Shown piece after piece: positions 1-8,461 of a stretch of 27,908 bases of DNA (position 1 is the first letter of the stretch; each line of letters starts with the position of its first letter). The DNA lies in NCBI GenBank assembly GCA_035455245.1, contig DATIFN010000022.1, forward strand, positions 1 to 27,908, given 5' to 3'. The translations under genes and the position numbers were made by a program. This DNA is from UBA8516 sp035455245. Lineage in GTDB: Archaea > Thermoproteota > Nitrososphaeria > Nitrososphaerales > Nitrosopumilaceae. The notes under the pieces are model-generated. The model made no database searches and was not told where the DNA came from. It saw only the letters and a program-made list of their open reading frames with translations.

Positions 1-263
1 GCAATGTTAATGGCAAAATTCTTTGAGATGAAGATTCCCTTGTTCTTCCATAATTTTGCAAGGTTTTCCTCATTCTCTTTTTTCATAAACTCCATGTCGT
101 AATATCCTCCCTTTTCCATCATCACAACATCAAAATCGTTTTTTGATAATTCATATGCCAAGACAGAACCAGCTGCGCCTGTCCCAACAATACACACGTC
201 AGCATTTAGATTATTTTCCTCTGTAGGTTTTTCAAATATGTTCAAACTTGTAGAACTACTCAT
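1..263 (-). CDS. GMC-type FAD-dependent oxidoreductase, N-terminal part (cut by window edge)
   Basis: The first ~87 residues are visible. After a polar N-terminus comes a dinucleotide-binding beta-alpha-beta fold, DVCIVGTGAAGSVLAYEL, with the GxGxxG pattern that binds FAD ADP; about 18 residues later an acidic residue in VVMMEKGG ends the second strand, as in FAD enzymes. The ATG at 263 overlaps the stop of the upstream gene as ATGA, so the two are probably translationally coupled. The upstream protein resembles the N-terminal region of long-chain alcohol oxidases and GMC partners, which favours a GMC oxidoreductase acting on an alcohol or sugar at the membrane. Substrate is unknown and the catalytic C-terminal domain lies outside the window. 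Confidence 0.75.
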   Translation of the reverse strand, partial: MSSSTSLNIFEKPTEENNLNADVCIVGTGAAGSVLAYELSKNDFDVVMMEKGGYYDMEFMKKENEENLAKLWKNKGIFISKNFAINI

Positions 264-976
264 TTCAAATAACTCCCGCGCAAAGCTTCACCATTATATC
301 CTATTTCATCCCAAACCAGCCGGCTTGTATAATAACTAAAATTAATTAACGATTTGATTCCTTGTATCGCATAAAACAAATATGGATTTTTGTTCCATGT
401 TTCTAAATAATCTAATTGTTCAGCTTTTTTTAGATGTAGGAAACGTCGTACTCTAAACCTTCCATTGGTCAAGCTAATGAGAAATACCGCGGTGGTACTA
501 TCAAAGAACAAAAACAACATTTTCAATGCCTCAACATTTGATTCTGGCATTGATTTTAGTATCCCTCTTGAGATTCTTGAAACATCTTTTTCAATTGAGT
601 TGTCTAGTTCTCCAGAGGATGGTTGTGGATGAGATGTTTGGAACATCAATCTGACTATCCTGTCCATGATGTCAAGGGAATTTTTGAATCTTCGTTCAGC
701 GTTTTTTATTCCAGCTGCGAAAAGAGTCGCGAAAAGTATTGTCGAGATAATTTTTATTTCTAATCCTGAATCAATTAAGATAAAAATCAAACATGTGAAA
801 AAGAGTGTAGTAATGGCACCAATAACAGGATATCTTTTGCGTGCATGACCGCTTTTCCAGGCTCTTCCAAGAAGTATCACTAGCAGATGGTTAAACCTTA
901 CAGTAAGGTGACCCGCTGCAAAACCAAAACCTGCACCTGCAGAAAGCAAAATCAATGCCAGAAGATAGACTTCCAA
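260..976 (-). CDS. Membrane-anchored partner of the GMC oxidoreductase
   Basis: The 238-residue protein has hydrophobic segments at about residues 3-22 and two more between about 50 and 90, followed by a soluble part. That part (a conserved-looking LTNGRFRVRRFLHL, a Trp in LETWNK, then KSLINFSYYTSRLVWDEIGY) resembles the N-terminal region of long-chain alcohol oxidases and the small subunit that accompanies GMC flavoproteins. The start is TTG; a purine-rich GGGGAT lies 6 bases before it and no ATG is in frame before the upstream stop. Its end overlaps the GMC start by four bases. I infer a membrane anchor or accessory subunit; the family assignment is by recall of pattern only. Confidence 0.6.
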   Translation of the reverse strand: MEVYLLALILLSAGAGFGFAAGHLTVRFNHLLVILLGRAWKSGHARKRYPVIGAITTLFFTCLIFILIDSGLEIKIISTILFATLFAAGIKNAERRFKNSLDIMDRIVRLMFQTSHPQPSSGELDNSIEKDVSRISRGILKSMPESNVEALKMLFLFFDSTTAVFLISLTNGRFRVRRFLHLKKAEQLDYLETWNKNPYLFYAIQGIKSLINFSYYTSRLVWDEIGYNGEALRGSYLK

Positions 977-1052
977 TTTGTTATCCCCTATGACCCTAGT
1001 AACGTTGGTAAACTACATCCATGTAGTTTGCAAATCACTTTAATCCAAAAAA

Positions 1053-1940
1053 TCAAAATGGTCCTGCCTCCTCTTTTTCTTTATTTTCATAATCCCATAG
1101 ATTGTTTTTGATTATACGTGGGGTTGTCACCATAAATATCCCAATAAGAAACATCCAAGTAGACAGATTTACAAAAAGAAAAATGATATTTTTTCCTAAG
1201 GTTTCTCTGGCTTGACACATTTCTTCAATATCGTTTGCTGTAACACTTTTTGATACCTCATCTATTACAATAGAAAAGCTGGAATCTCTGGTGGTTACGA
1301 CTTGTGGAGACTCAGCCTCTACAGCAATTTTTTCAGGATGGCATAGATTATCGGAAAAGGTTGAAAACTTTGCATCATGTCTTGCTATATATCCTTTTAG
1401 CGTAGCCTCCTGATCTACAAGAGCAGATTTTGCACCAAATGAATCTCCAATAGATACTTCATCAAGTGGAATCATGGTGAAAAAGAAAAGCATCATTCCT
1501 GCACTAACGAAAACCAGTAATCCTCCCACACGGATGAAGGTGACAGTTTCTTGATTCCCTGAAGGCGTTGGTTCATGTGGCTCCAAGATGTTTCTCATGC
1601 TCTTGTATCCAAGGTAAAACCAAAGAAAATAAAGTGCATAAAATATGACAACAAAAAGAAATGGGAAAAATTCCTTTGTCACCCCTGTATCGTTTGAGTG
1701 AAACATTATTCTTGGACCATATTGTTGTTCAATTGGAAGAATCTTGGCAAACATGTCAAGAACCAGAAAGTCGGTAGGAACAATTTTCAAATAAAGCATG
1801 ATGCTATACGATGTAGCTAATGAAATAACGATAGAACAGATTGCAAATGTACTTTTAGATGTAAAATTAAATTTTTTTGTAAAAACAGAAAAGATCAGAC
1901 CCAACATAAAAGCAAGAAACGGATCTAGTAAGAAACTCAT
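1053..1940 (-). CDS. Five-segment membrane protein of unknown function
   Basis: This 295-residue protein is not recognised. Hydrophobic segments lie at about residues 3-20, 30-52, 92-112, 137-157 and 251-273. Between the last two is a ~90-residue polar domain with two cysteines (C200 and C242) that could form a disulfide if it lies outside the cell. No heme-binding CxxCH or metal motif is visible. It starts with ATG, 59 bases after the propeller gene upstream and 76 bases before the GMC-partner gene, all on the same strand. It therefore probably belongs to one transcription unit with a surface propeller and a flavin oxidoreductase, perhaps as a membrane component of that system. Confidence 0.6.
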   Translation of the reverse strand: MSFLLDPFLAFMLGLIFSVFTKKFNFTSKSTFAICSIVISLATSYSIMLYLKIVPTDFLVLDMFAKILPIEQQYGPRIMFHSNDTGVTKEFFPFLFVVIFYALYFLWFYLGYKSMRNILEPHEPTPSGNQETVTFIRVGGLLVFVSAGMMLFFFTMIPLDEVSIGDSFGAKSALVDQEATLKGYIARHDAKFSTFSDNLCHPEKIAVEAESPQVVTTRDSSFSIVIDEVSKSVTANDIEEMCQARETLGKNIIFLFVNLSTWMFLIGIFMVTTPRIIKNNLWDYENKEKEEAGPF

Positions 1941-1999
1941 CGAGTTGTCCTTACAATAGCAGTGAAATAGTTGCTTATCTTGTTATCGGTAGGATAGTT

Positions 2000-3112
2000 T
2001 CATTTTGGAACATCAAAAAATAATTTTTTGTGATTTTGTCTGATGACAATAAACACAACCATGATTATTCCTGACATGAGAACAAGATTTGTGACAAGGG
2101 GAAATTCAGGTACTACAACGCCATCCGTTGAAACCACAGAAACCGAGTCGGACCTTCCATTTGCAACATACAAGATGTGTGAGTTTTGATCCACATCTGC
2201 ACCTATCGGAAAATTATCCACTGTGACAGTCGATATTACTGCATTTGACGAACCATTAATTATCGAAACAGTTCCTGGTACAGGAAGATCAAAGGATCCT
2301 CCATTAACAACATACACCATGTGCATATTTTGGTCTACTGTGACTCCTATTGGAAAAGATCCTACCTGGACAGTGTCTATTACTGTATTTGTAGAGGCAT
2401 CTATTACCGAAACCGAATTGGAACGGAAGTTGGCAACGTAAACTCTATTGGAATTTGAATCAATTCCTACTCCTATTGGGGAATTTTCTACTTGAATATT
2501 GGTTACTTTTTGAATCGTGGTGCCATCAATCACAGATAATGAGTTTGATAACGAATTAGCTACGTAGACCAGATGTCTTTTTGAATCTACAGCTATTCCT
2601 GTTGGCCCATTGGCAACTGATATTGTGTCCGTAACTTTATTTGTGGAGAGGTCAATTGCAGATATTTTTCCCAAACCATTTGCCACAAAAGCTGTATGTG
2701 TGTTTTCATCGACAGCAATTCCTGTTGGGGCTATTCCAACCGGTATCGTATTTGATACAGCATTTGTTGAACCATCAATGACATAAACTGCTCTTGATAC
2801 CACGCATGTTACATAAATCATGTTTTTAGTCTGATCAACTGCAATACCCAAAGGAAAAATACCAACTTTGATTGTGTCAATTACAGTATTTGTCCTTCCA
2901 TCAATCACAGATACATTATTGGAATAGAAGTTTGGTGCATAGATCCTATGGGTATTACTGTTTACGGCTATTCCATGCGGGTCAGTTCCAACTTTTATGG
3001 TATCGGCCACATAGAAATTAGTGACCTCACCAAATACTACAATGAAAAAACCTGGGGAAAAAAGTGTTATAGATGTGATGAGGATAAAAATTAAAAAACG
3101 TAATGAAAGCAA
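2000..3112 (-). CDS. Secreted seven-bladed YVTN beta-propeller with PEF-type C-terminal anchor
   Basis: The 370-residue protein opens with a signal-like hydrophobic stretch (about residues 4-28). Seven repeats of ~42 residues follow, of the form TIxVGxxPxGIAVDxxxxxxYVANxxSNxVSVIDGxTNxV, enough for a closed seven-bladed propeller. The C-terminus reads VVVPEFP, then a ~20-residue membrane segment, then basic RQNHKK. This layout matches the PEF/PEFG-type archaeal sorting tails, though PEFP is a variant. Likely an exported cell-surface protein, possibly for adhesion or binding. The start is TTG; no ATG is in frame downstream of the preceding stop. It is divergent from a longer propeller gene with the same repeat family. 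Confidence 0.85.
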   Translation of the reverse strand: MLSLRFLIFILITSITLFSPGFFIVVFGEVTNFYVADTIKVGTDPHGIAVNSNTHRIYAPNFYSNNVSVIDGRTNTVIDTIKVGIFPLGIAVDQTKNMIYVTCVVSRAVYVIDGSTNAVSNTIPVGIAPTGIAVDENTHTAFVANGLGKISAIDLSTNKVTDTISVANGPTGIAVDSKRHLVYVANSLSNSLSVIDGTTIQKVTNIQVENSPIGVGIDSNSNRVYVANFRSNSVSVIDASTNTVIDTVQVGSFPIGVTVDQNMHMVYVVNGGSFDLPVPGTVSIINGSSNAVISTVTVDNFPIGADVDQNSHILYVANGRSDSVSVVSTDGVVVPEFPLVTNLVLMSGIIMVVFIVIRQNHKKLFFDVPK

Positions 3113-3177
3113 TGGATTGTTAACAATCTAAACTTATTAAAATTTTTAAAATGGCTCTAGTAGAATGAAAATAAATT

Positions 3178-3258
3178 ATGCCACATCAAGGATCTGTCTT
3201 AAGAATAAAGTTTACAAAAGGTGGAGACTTGGCACAAAAAATCTACATAAAAATGTAA
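3178..3258 (+). CDS. Possible 26-residue peptide
   Basis: An ATG opens a 26-codon frame (beginning MPHQGSVLRIKF, ending IYIKM) in the divergent spacer between the two propeller genes. An AT-rich stretch, TTTTTAAAAT, lies about 30 bases upstream and could be a TATA box. The composition is protein-like but there is no homology signal that I recognise. It could equally be a chance frame in AT-rich DNA or a remnant of a longer gene. Confidence 0.18.
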   Translation: MPHQGSVLRIKFTKGGDLAQKIYIKM

Positions 3259-3357
3259 AAATTTCAAGAATGAGTTCGAATAGATGAAATTACTAAAATA
3301 AAAATAATAAATCTGAAACAATGTTTATGTCCAGCGAAGGTATGCCCACGTTATATA

Positions 3358-6300
3358 ATGGCAGGATTTTACTTATTTTTTAATAAAAGTCCGAAGATTA
3401 AGGAAACACGATTATTTTTCACATTGCTAATTTCGTTATCTATTTTTTTGCCTGATTTTGCATTTGGAAGCACTACAATAAATGTCGGCACAACCCCGTT
3501 CCAAGTTTCGGTGAATTCAAATACAAATATGATTTACACAGCAAACCAAGGGTCCAACGATGTATCTGTGATTAACGGAACAACAAACACAGTAACAGCT
3601 ACCATTCCAGTTGGCAGTGGTCCTGTTGGGATAGATGTCAATTCAAATACAAATATGATTTACACAGCAAACCAAGGGTCCAACGATATATCTGTGATTA
3701 ACGGAACAACAAACACAGTAACAGCTACCATTCCAGTTGGCAGTGGCCCTGTAGGTGTTGCTGTTGATCTTACTACAAACAGAATTTATGCAGGAAACAT
3801 TTTTTCTGGAACTGTATCTGTCATTGATGGGTCGACAAATACAGTTGTAGATACAGTATCTGTTGGAAGTATTGCGTCAAGGTTGGATGTAAATTCTATC
3901 ACAAATAAAATTTATGTAACAAATTCATTTTCAAATACACTTTTTGTAATTGATGGAACTACGGACACTTTCACAAATACAATAACTGTGGGAAATGGTC
4001 CTGTTGAGGTAGCAGTTGATGAGATTACAAATCTAATCTACACAGCAAATCGAGCTTCAAATGGTGTCTCTGTGATCAACGGTTCCACAAACACAGTGAT
4101 AACAACAATACCAGTGGCCAATGGACCTAACGGAATAGCTGTAGATTCAAGCGCTAGCAGAGCCTATGTTAGCAACTTTTTCTCAAACACTTTAACTGTA
4201 ATAGACACTTTAACAAATACAGCAGTTGCCTCAATTCCAGTAGGAACTGGACCTGGTGGAGTGGACGTAAACACCAACACCAAAATAGTTTATGTTGGAA
4301 ATAGACAATCCAATTCAGTTACAGCCATAGATGTCTCTGTAGGCACGCCCCCCTCAGCAAATGCTGGACCAGATCAAACCATAGACGAGGAAACCTTTGT
4401 TACCCTAAGCGGATCAGGAATTGGTTCTGGACCTTTATCCTTTACATGGACACAGACAGCTGGACCTGCTGTTAGTTTATCAAACGCCAGCACTGCAAAT
4501 CCAACCTTTACAGCGCCGCAAGTGACTGGTACAACCATATTGACCTTTCAACTGGTAGTCAATGATGGTACCTTTGACAGTGTACCAGATACAGTTAATG
4601 TAGTGGTCAGAGATGTTACAATCTTTACGGTTCCACTCCTGGTGTCAAATGGCACATTGGCTGGAAATGTAACTGTTGGGGATATAGCTTCAGGAACCAC
4701 AATCACGTTATTGTTTACAACACCCCCTAATGTGTTACCCTCTGCAGAACTTTTGCAGCAAATTGTTCCGTCTGGCACGAATGGTAATAACATTGCCTTT
4801 AATTTTACCGTGGATTCGCTACCGCCATCATCTTTGCCACCATTACCTTTGTCTTCGGTATTGTTTTTTGATGTGAACTTTCAGGGAATAAATTTTTCCA
4901 ACCCAGCGAACTTTCCACCAGACCTTTCACCCAATAGTAAATTTCTGGTGGACAAAAATTTTGAAACAGAAAGTCAATTCACTGATGGATGTCCTGTTGT
5001 CTCATTTCTGTTACTAAATGAAAATAATGATTGGGAGCAGTTAGGAGATCCTTTAAACCCAAACACTTACAAGATTTATACCGCAGATTCAGCTGCGGGA
5101 ACGGTTTCTATCATCAATGGTTTTACAAACACTGTTGAAAAGACAATAACACTTGCAGGTGGTGCACATGAAGTGGTTTACAACTCTAATCTTGATAACG
5201 CATATGTGACCAACCCACTTTCTTCTTCTCTTACTATAATCGATGGAACTACAGATGCTATAGAGGCCATAATACCAGTTGGTATTGCTCCCATTGGAGT
5301 GGATGTTGATTCTATCAACAATAAAATTTACGTAGTCAACAGAGGTTCAAATTCTGTTACTGTTATAGATTCATCCACAAATAATGTGTTAGCAACCGTG
5401 CCAGTTGGCAGTGGACCAATCCAAGTAGACGCGGATCCCTCAACCAACAGAGCCTATGTAGTGAATTTCTTTTCAAATAACGTCTCAGTTATAGATGGAA
5501 CAACAAACACTGTTATTTCCACCATTCCTGTAGGATTCTTTCCAAGCGGTGTTGCAGTAGATCCATCAAACAAGGCGTATGTTGCAAATTTTGCTTCTAA
5601 TACTGTATCCGTAATTGATGGATTGCCAGGTTCTCCAACTGAAAATACTGTAATAAAAACAATAGCAGTAGGCAGTAACCCCGCCACTGTAGGAATTGAT
5701 CCAAGCAGCAACAGAGCCTATGTAGCAAACACTGTGTCTGATGACATCTCTGTAATAGATCGTTCTCAACAGGTGGTAATTAACACCATACCAGTTGGTG
5801 ACGGTCCAATTGTAACAGCAATAAATCAAAACACCAACAGAATTTATGTAACAAATCAGGTTTCCAACGATGTATCTGTAATTGATGGAACAACAAACAC
5901 TGTACTAGACACGATACAGGTAGGCAGTGGTCCAATTGGAATATCACTTAATCCCAATGTCCCAAATCCAGCAAGGGATCCATCTACCGATGTTATAGAC
6001 TCTGGTAGTGGACAAATTCTAAAGTGTGGTTATGTTGGGAAACAGCCACATCTTTCTAAATTTGCAGTGGGAGGGATCATAAGACCAATCCTTGCAATTC
6101 TAGGATCAAGTGGGGGCCAGACAGCAGCTCCAACCATAGATCTAACCAACATGGCATCAAATGGTTTGTTGCCTGACAGCATCAAAACACAGGTTTTAAA
6201 TCATGATCCTTTGAAGCCCATTCCACCATCAAACGAAACCGGATTTGATTTTCCATTCTATCTTGGCGGTGATGGTTATGTGATAGGTGGTTTTACAAAC

Positions 6301-6948
6301 ACCATTGTGACAAAAACAGAAAGCACTGGCATCCCAGTAGAGATAAAGCTAAACATTCCATCATCTTCGCTTACCCATGTTGCGTTGTATACCAACTTAC
6401 GTGGGGATGCTAGGAGCATTGACGATAGCGATACTTTCATTATTTATGAAAAAGGTCAGCCACTACAAATAGTGGATCCAAACGGATACTTTGGGGATGT
6501 CAAATTTGACCTGTCAAAAGATGGTATCAAAAACACGCTTACCCTTAAAATAATATTTTTAAAACCGATGGAAAAATCTGATATCGATTTAAGGATGTGG
6601 GATGCCCAGCGTTCTTCATCAGAAACCAAGATCTTAGATGCATGGCAAGTAATAGCAACTCCAGAACCCACTACACAAAGCCAGACGGAGATAAATTCAG
6701 TTATTCAAGATACGCCTCCAACTTCCCCAAATAATTCAGATAAAGTGATTGATCTAATCAAGATGTGGAGTGGATACTCTCCTAACTCGATATCGGATTC
6801 AGAGTTGTTGGGTAGGATGGGATTTGAGGGGAACCACATTCCAGCATGGTTTACAAAAACTACAAAGTGGGTTGTTAGTGGCGAAACAAGCGAACAAGAA
6901 TTCGTTGAGGCAATCAAATTCATGTCTGAAAATGGAATTATTAAATAA
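3358..6948 (+). CDS. Large secreted protein: two YVTN beta-propellers around an Ig-like domain
   Basis: The 1196-residue protein has a signal-like N-terminus (hydrophobic at about 19-36, probable cleavage after AFG). Residues ~38-330 hold seven YVTN repeats of ~42 residues. Residues ~331-420 (ANAGPDQTIDEETFVTLSGS ... WTQTAGP) are a PKD/REJ-type Ig-like domain. A linker follows, then a second set of YVTN blades at ~570-860. A conserved-looking domain covers ~900-1090, and a C-terminal ~55-residue module (IPAWFTKTTKWVVSGETS, then EFVEAIKFM) is typical of thaumarchaeal secreted proteins. There is no C-terminal membrane anchor, so it is secreted or bound to the S-layer. The ATG is the only standard start before the signal sequence, although a TATA-like TTATATA directly abuts it. 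Blades 1 and 2 are nearly identical at DNA level. Confidence 0.88.
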   Translation: MAGFYLFFNKSPKIKETRLFFTLLISLSIFLPDFAFGSTTINVGTTPFQVSVNSNTNMIYTANQGSNDVSVINGTTNTVTATIPVGSGPVGIDVNSNTNMIYTANQGSNDISVINGTTNTVTATIPVGSGPVGVAVDLTTNRIYAGNIFSGTVSVIDGSTNTVVDTVSVGSIASRLDVNSITNKIYVTNSFSNTLFVIDGTTDTFTNTITVGNGPVEVAVDEITNLIYTANRASNGVSVINGSTNTVITTIPVANGPNGIAVDSSASRAYVSNFFSNTLTVIDTLTNTAVASIPVGTGPGGVDVNTNTKIVYVGNRQSNSVTAIDVSVGTPPSANAGPDQTIDEETFVTLSGSGIGSGPLSFTWTQTAGPAVSLSNASTANPTFTAPQVTGTTILTFQLVVNDGTFDSVPDTVNVVVRDVTIFTVPLLVSNGTLAGNVTVGDIASGTTITLLFTTPPNVLPSAELLQQIVPSGTNGNNIAFNFTVDSLPPSSLPPLPLSSVLFFDVNFQGINFSNPANFPPDLSPNSKFLVDKNFETESQFTDGCPVVSFLLLNENNDWEQLGDPLNPNTYKIYTADSAAGTVSIINGFTNTVEKTITLAGGAHEVVYNSNLDNAYVTNPLSSSLTIIDGTTDAIEAIIPVGIAPIGVDVDSINNKIYVVNRGSNSVTVIDSSTNNVLATVPVGSGPIQVDADPSTNRAYVVNFFSNNVSVIDGTTNTVISTIPVGFFPSGVAVDPSNKAYVANFASNTVSVIDGLPGSPTENTVIKTIAVGSNPATVGIDPSSNRAYVANTVSDDISVIDRSQQVVINTIPVGDGPIVTAINQNTNRIYVTNQVSNDVSVIDGTTNTVLDTIQVGSGPIGISLNPNVPNPARDPSTDVIDSGSGQILKCGYVGKQPHLSKFAVGGIIRPILAILGSSGGQTAAPTIDLTNMASNGLLPDSIKTQVLNHDPLKPIPPSNETGFDFPFYLGGDGYVIGGFTNTIVTKTESTGIPVEIKLNIPSSSLTHVALYTNLRGDARSIDDSDTFIIYEKGQPLQIVDPNGYFGDVKFDLSKDGIKNTLTLKIIFLKPMEKSDIDLRMWDAQRSSSETKILDAWQVIATPEPTTQSQTEINSVIQDTPPTSPNNSDKVIDLIKMWSGYSPNSISDSELLGRMGFEGNHIPAWFTKTTKWVVSGETSEQEFVEAIKFMSENGIIK
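3514..3765 (+). repeat. Nearly identical tandem duplication of one propeller blade (2 x 126 bp)
   Basis: The units 3514-3639 and 3640-3765 are each exactly 42 codons. Over about the first 115 bases they differ at only about two positions (GATGTA versus GATATA; TCCT versus CCCT) before diverging near the end. Other blades of the gene are far less alike, so this pair arose by recent duplication or gene conversion. Confidence 0.9.
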
Positions 6949-7045
6949 ATCAAGACAATAAATTATACCATCCTGTTTCCTAAAGCACTGGAACCTCGTT
7001 TTTTATTAAAATTTGATTTTTGAGTTCTGCCTGTGAGTGTTACGA

Positions 7046-7055
7046 GTATTTATTT
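7046..7055 (+). promoter_or_regulatory. TATA box of the cyclase-like gene
   Basis: GTATTTATTT is centred about 27 bases upstream of the ATG at 7078. That places the predicted transcription start on or next to the start codon, fitting a leaderless mRNA. Confidence 0.4.
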
Positions 7056-7077
7056 GCAGGTCACAACTATTTTCTAA

Positions 7078-8283
7078 ATGATGGGTCTTAAAACGAACCT
7101 CGATCTAATCCATGCTCATTTTTTCTATGTTGATGTTGTTGGATTGTCAGACCCATCAATGTCAACAAAGACTCAGATTAAAAAAATCCAGATACTAAAC
7201 CAGAGTATACTAGAGTGTAGTGCCTACAAATCAACACCAACAGATTCTATGCTTGTACTCCCCTCAGGTGACGGGATGTCAATAGGATTTCTCCAAGGTC
7301 CAGAGCTTCCTCTGAAGCTTGCCATAGAACTTCACCAACGACTTGCAAAGTATAACAAATCTAAAATTCCTTCGGAAACTATTCGAGTTAGAATAGGTCT
7401 TAACAGTGGAAACGTCTTCGTAGTCAATGATATTCAAAATAACAAAAACATTTGGGGACCTGGAATAATTCTCACCAGAAGAGTGATGGATTTTGGTGAC
7501 GAAGGGCATATTTTACTCAGTCCAAAAATGGCTGAAGATCTAAGGGAATTTTCTGATGAATATCGTGGGATCATAAAGCCGGTTCACGATTTTACCATAA
7601 AACACGGCCAGACGATTCTGATTTATTCTGCCTATGGAAAGGGTTTTGGAAATTCTAGGCACCCAACAAAAGGTGCATCTTTGCGAAGCAAGATGGGAGA
7701 AGAAATCGTAAAACGACAAAAAACAACTCTATATCCATTCATTGAAGTTTATCTTACGATCAAAAATCCAAAAACAATGCTTGTTCAACACAAGAGAACA
7801 TATCAAATTAAGAACATTTCCGATGATCCAATCTACACAGTACTACATGGTATTGCAACTGATGTGGAAAAGAATTCTTTAGATGATCTCAAAGTAAAAG
7901 TTTATGATGAAAAAAATCACGATTTGAAGATATCAAGTATAAGTGTTGACGAACCAACTCAGAAGGAATTTACGACAAACTTTAACATACCCATAATGAA
8001 AAATGAAGATGACAGATACTATATTTTAGAATATGAAGTGGAGGAACCTGAAAGGTATTTTGAAAACGCATTTTTGATTGATTGTGAGAAATTTGTTTTA
8101 AAGATAGAATATCCCAAGGATTCTTCGATAAACAACATTGTCGTTTATGAGATAAATCAGGAAACTGAAGAAAAAACTAAATCAAAAATACAACCGACTT
8201 TGAGAAAAACTGAAAATGGTTATATCGCCAGGTGGGCAAAACAAAATATTACAAAAGGTCAGACATTTAGAATTGACTGGTAA
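7078..8283 (+). CDS. Class III nucleotidyl cyclase-like domain fused to an unknown C-terminal domain
   Basis: The 401-residue protein starts (residues ~13-190) with a class III adenylate/guanylate cyclase homology domain. FFYVDVVGLSD carries the first metal Asp (D19), PSGDGMSIGF the second (D65), and RIGLNSGNVFV the following strand. In the dimer-arm motif usually read VNLAAR the sequence is IILTRR: the transition-state Asn is replaced (I131) while Arg (R135) is kept. Residues ~215-401 form a beta-rich domain (TYQIKNISDDPIYTVLHG, ... LEYEVEEPERYF) that I do not recognise. No membrane segment is seen, so it is cytosolic. The odd motif suggests altered, weak or lost catalysis, perhaps a nucleotide sensor. 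The start sits ~27 bases below a TATA box; the second codon is also ATG. Confidence 0.7.
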   Translation: MMGLKTNLDLIHAHFFYVDVVGLSDPSMSTKTQIKKIQILNQSILECSAYKSTPTDSMLVLPSGDGMSIGFLQGPELPLKLAIELHQRLAKYNKSKIPSETIRVRIGLNSGNVFVVNDIQNNKNIWGPGIILTRRVMDFGDEGHILLSPKMAEDLREFSDEYRGIIKPVHDFTIKHGQTILIYSAYGKGFGNSRHPTKGASLRSKMGEEIVKRQKTTLYPFIEVYLTIKNPKTMLVQHKRTYQIKNISDDPIYTVLHGIATDVEKNSLDDLKVKVYDEKNHDLKISSISVDEPTQKEFTTNFNIPIMKNEDDRYYILEYEVEEPERYFENAFLIDCEKFVLKIEYPKDSSINNIVVYEINQETEEKTKSKIQPTLRKTENGYIARWAKQNITKGQTFRIDW

Positions 8284-8431
8284 AATGTGGTAAATTCAGG
8301 AAAAAATCACAATATCCGGTTTCTTAATTCTCAGATTTAATTCCATCAGGAAGCACCTCATGTTTCTTTAAAAGTGGATTAAAAATAAGACTAGGCTATT
8401 GTATATTCTTGAGGTCATTTGAATTTTTCAA

Positions 8432-8441
8432 AAGTTTAAAG
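8432..8441 (+). promoter_or_regulatory. TATA box of the 347-residue protein gene
   Basis: AAGTTTAAAG is centred 26 bases upstream of the ATG at 8462, the spacing expected for a leaderless archaeal transcript. The gene therefore probably has its own promoter despite following the cyclase-like gene. Confidence 0.45.
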
Positions 8442-8461
8442 CAGAAAATCATTTTATGTAA

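Noticed and set aside
3508..4340. Tandem repeats considered as a CRISPR or minisatellite array
   Set aside because: The repeats are in frame, 42 codons long and encode YVTN blades; there are no spacers of constant length between identical repeats.
5454..5829. Long open frames on the minus strand inside the large propeller gene
   Set aside because: They arise from the repetitive, stop-poor composition of the YVTN repeats on the other strand; they have no promoter and no plausible protein features.
8284..8461. Spacer after the cyclase-like gene searched for a tRNA or small RNA
   Set aside because: No cloverleaf, C/D box pair or stable stem was visible; only the TATA box of the next gene could be supported.
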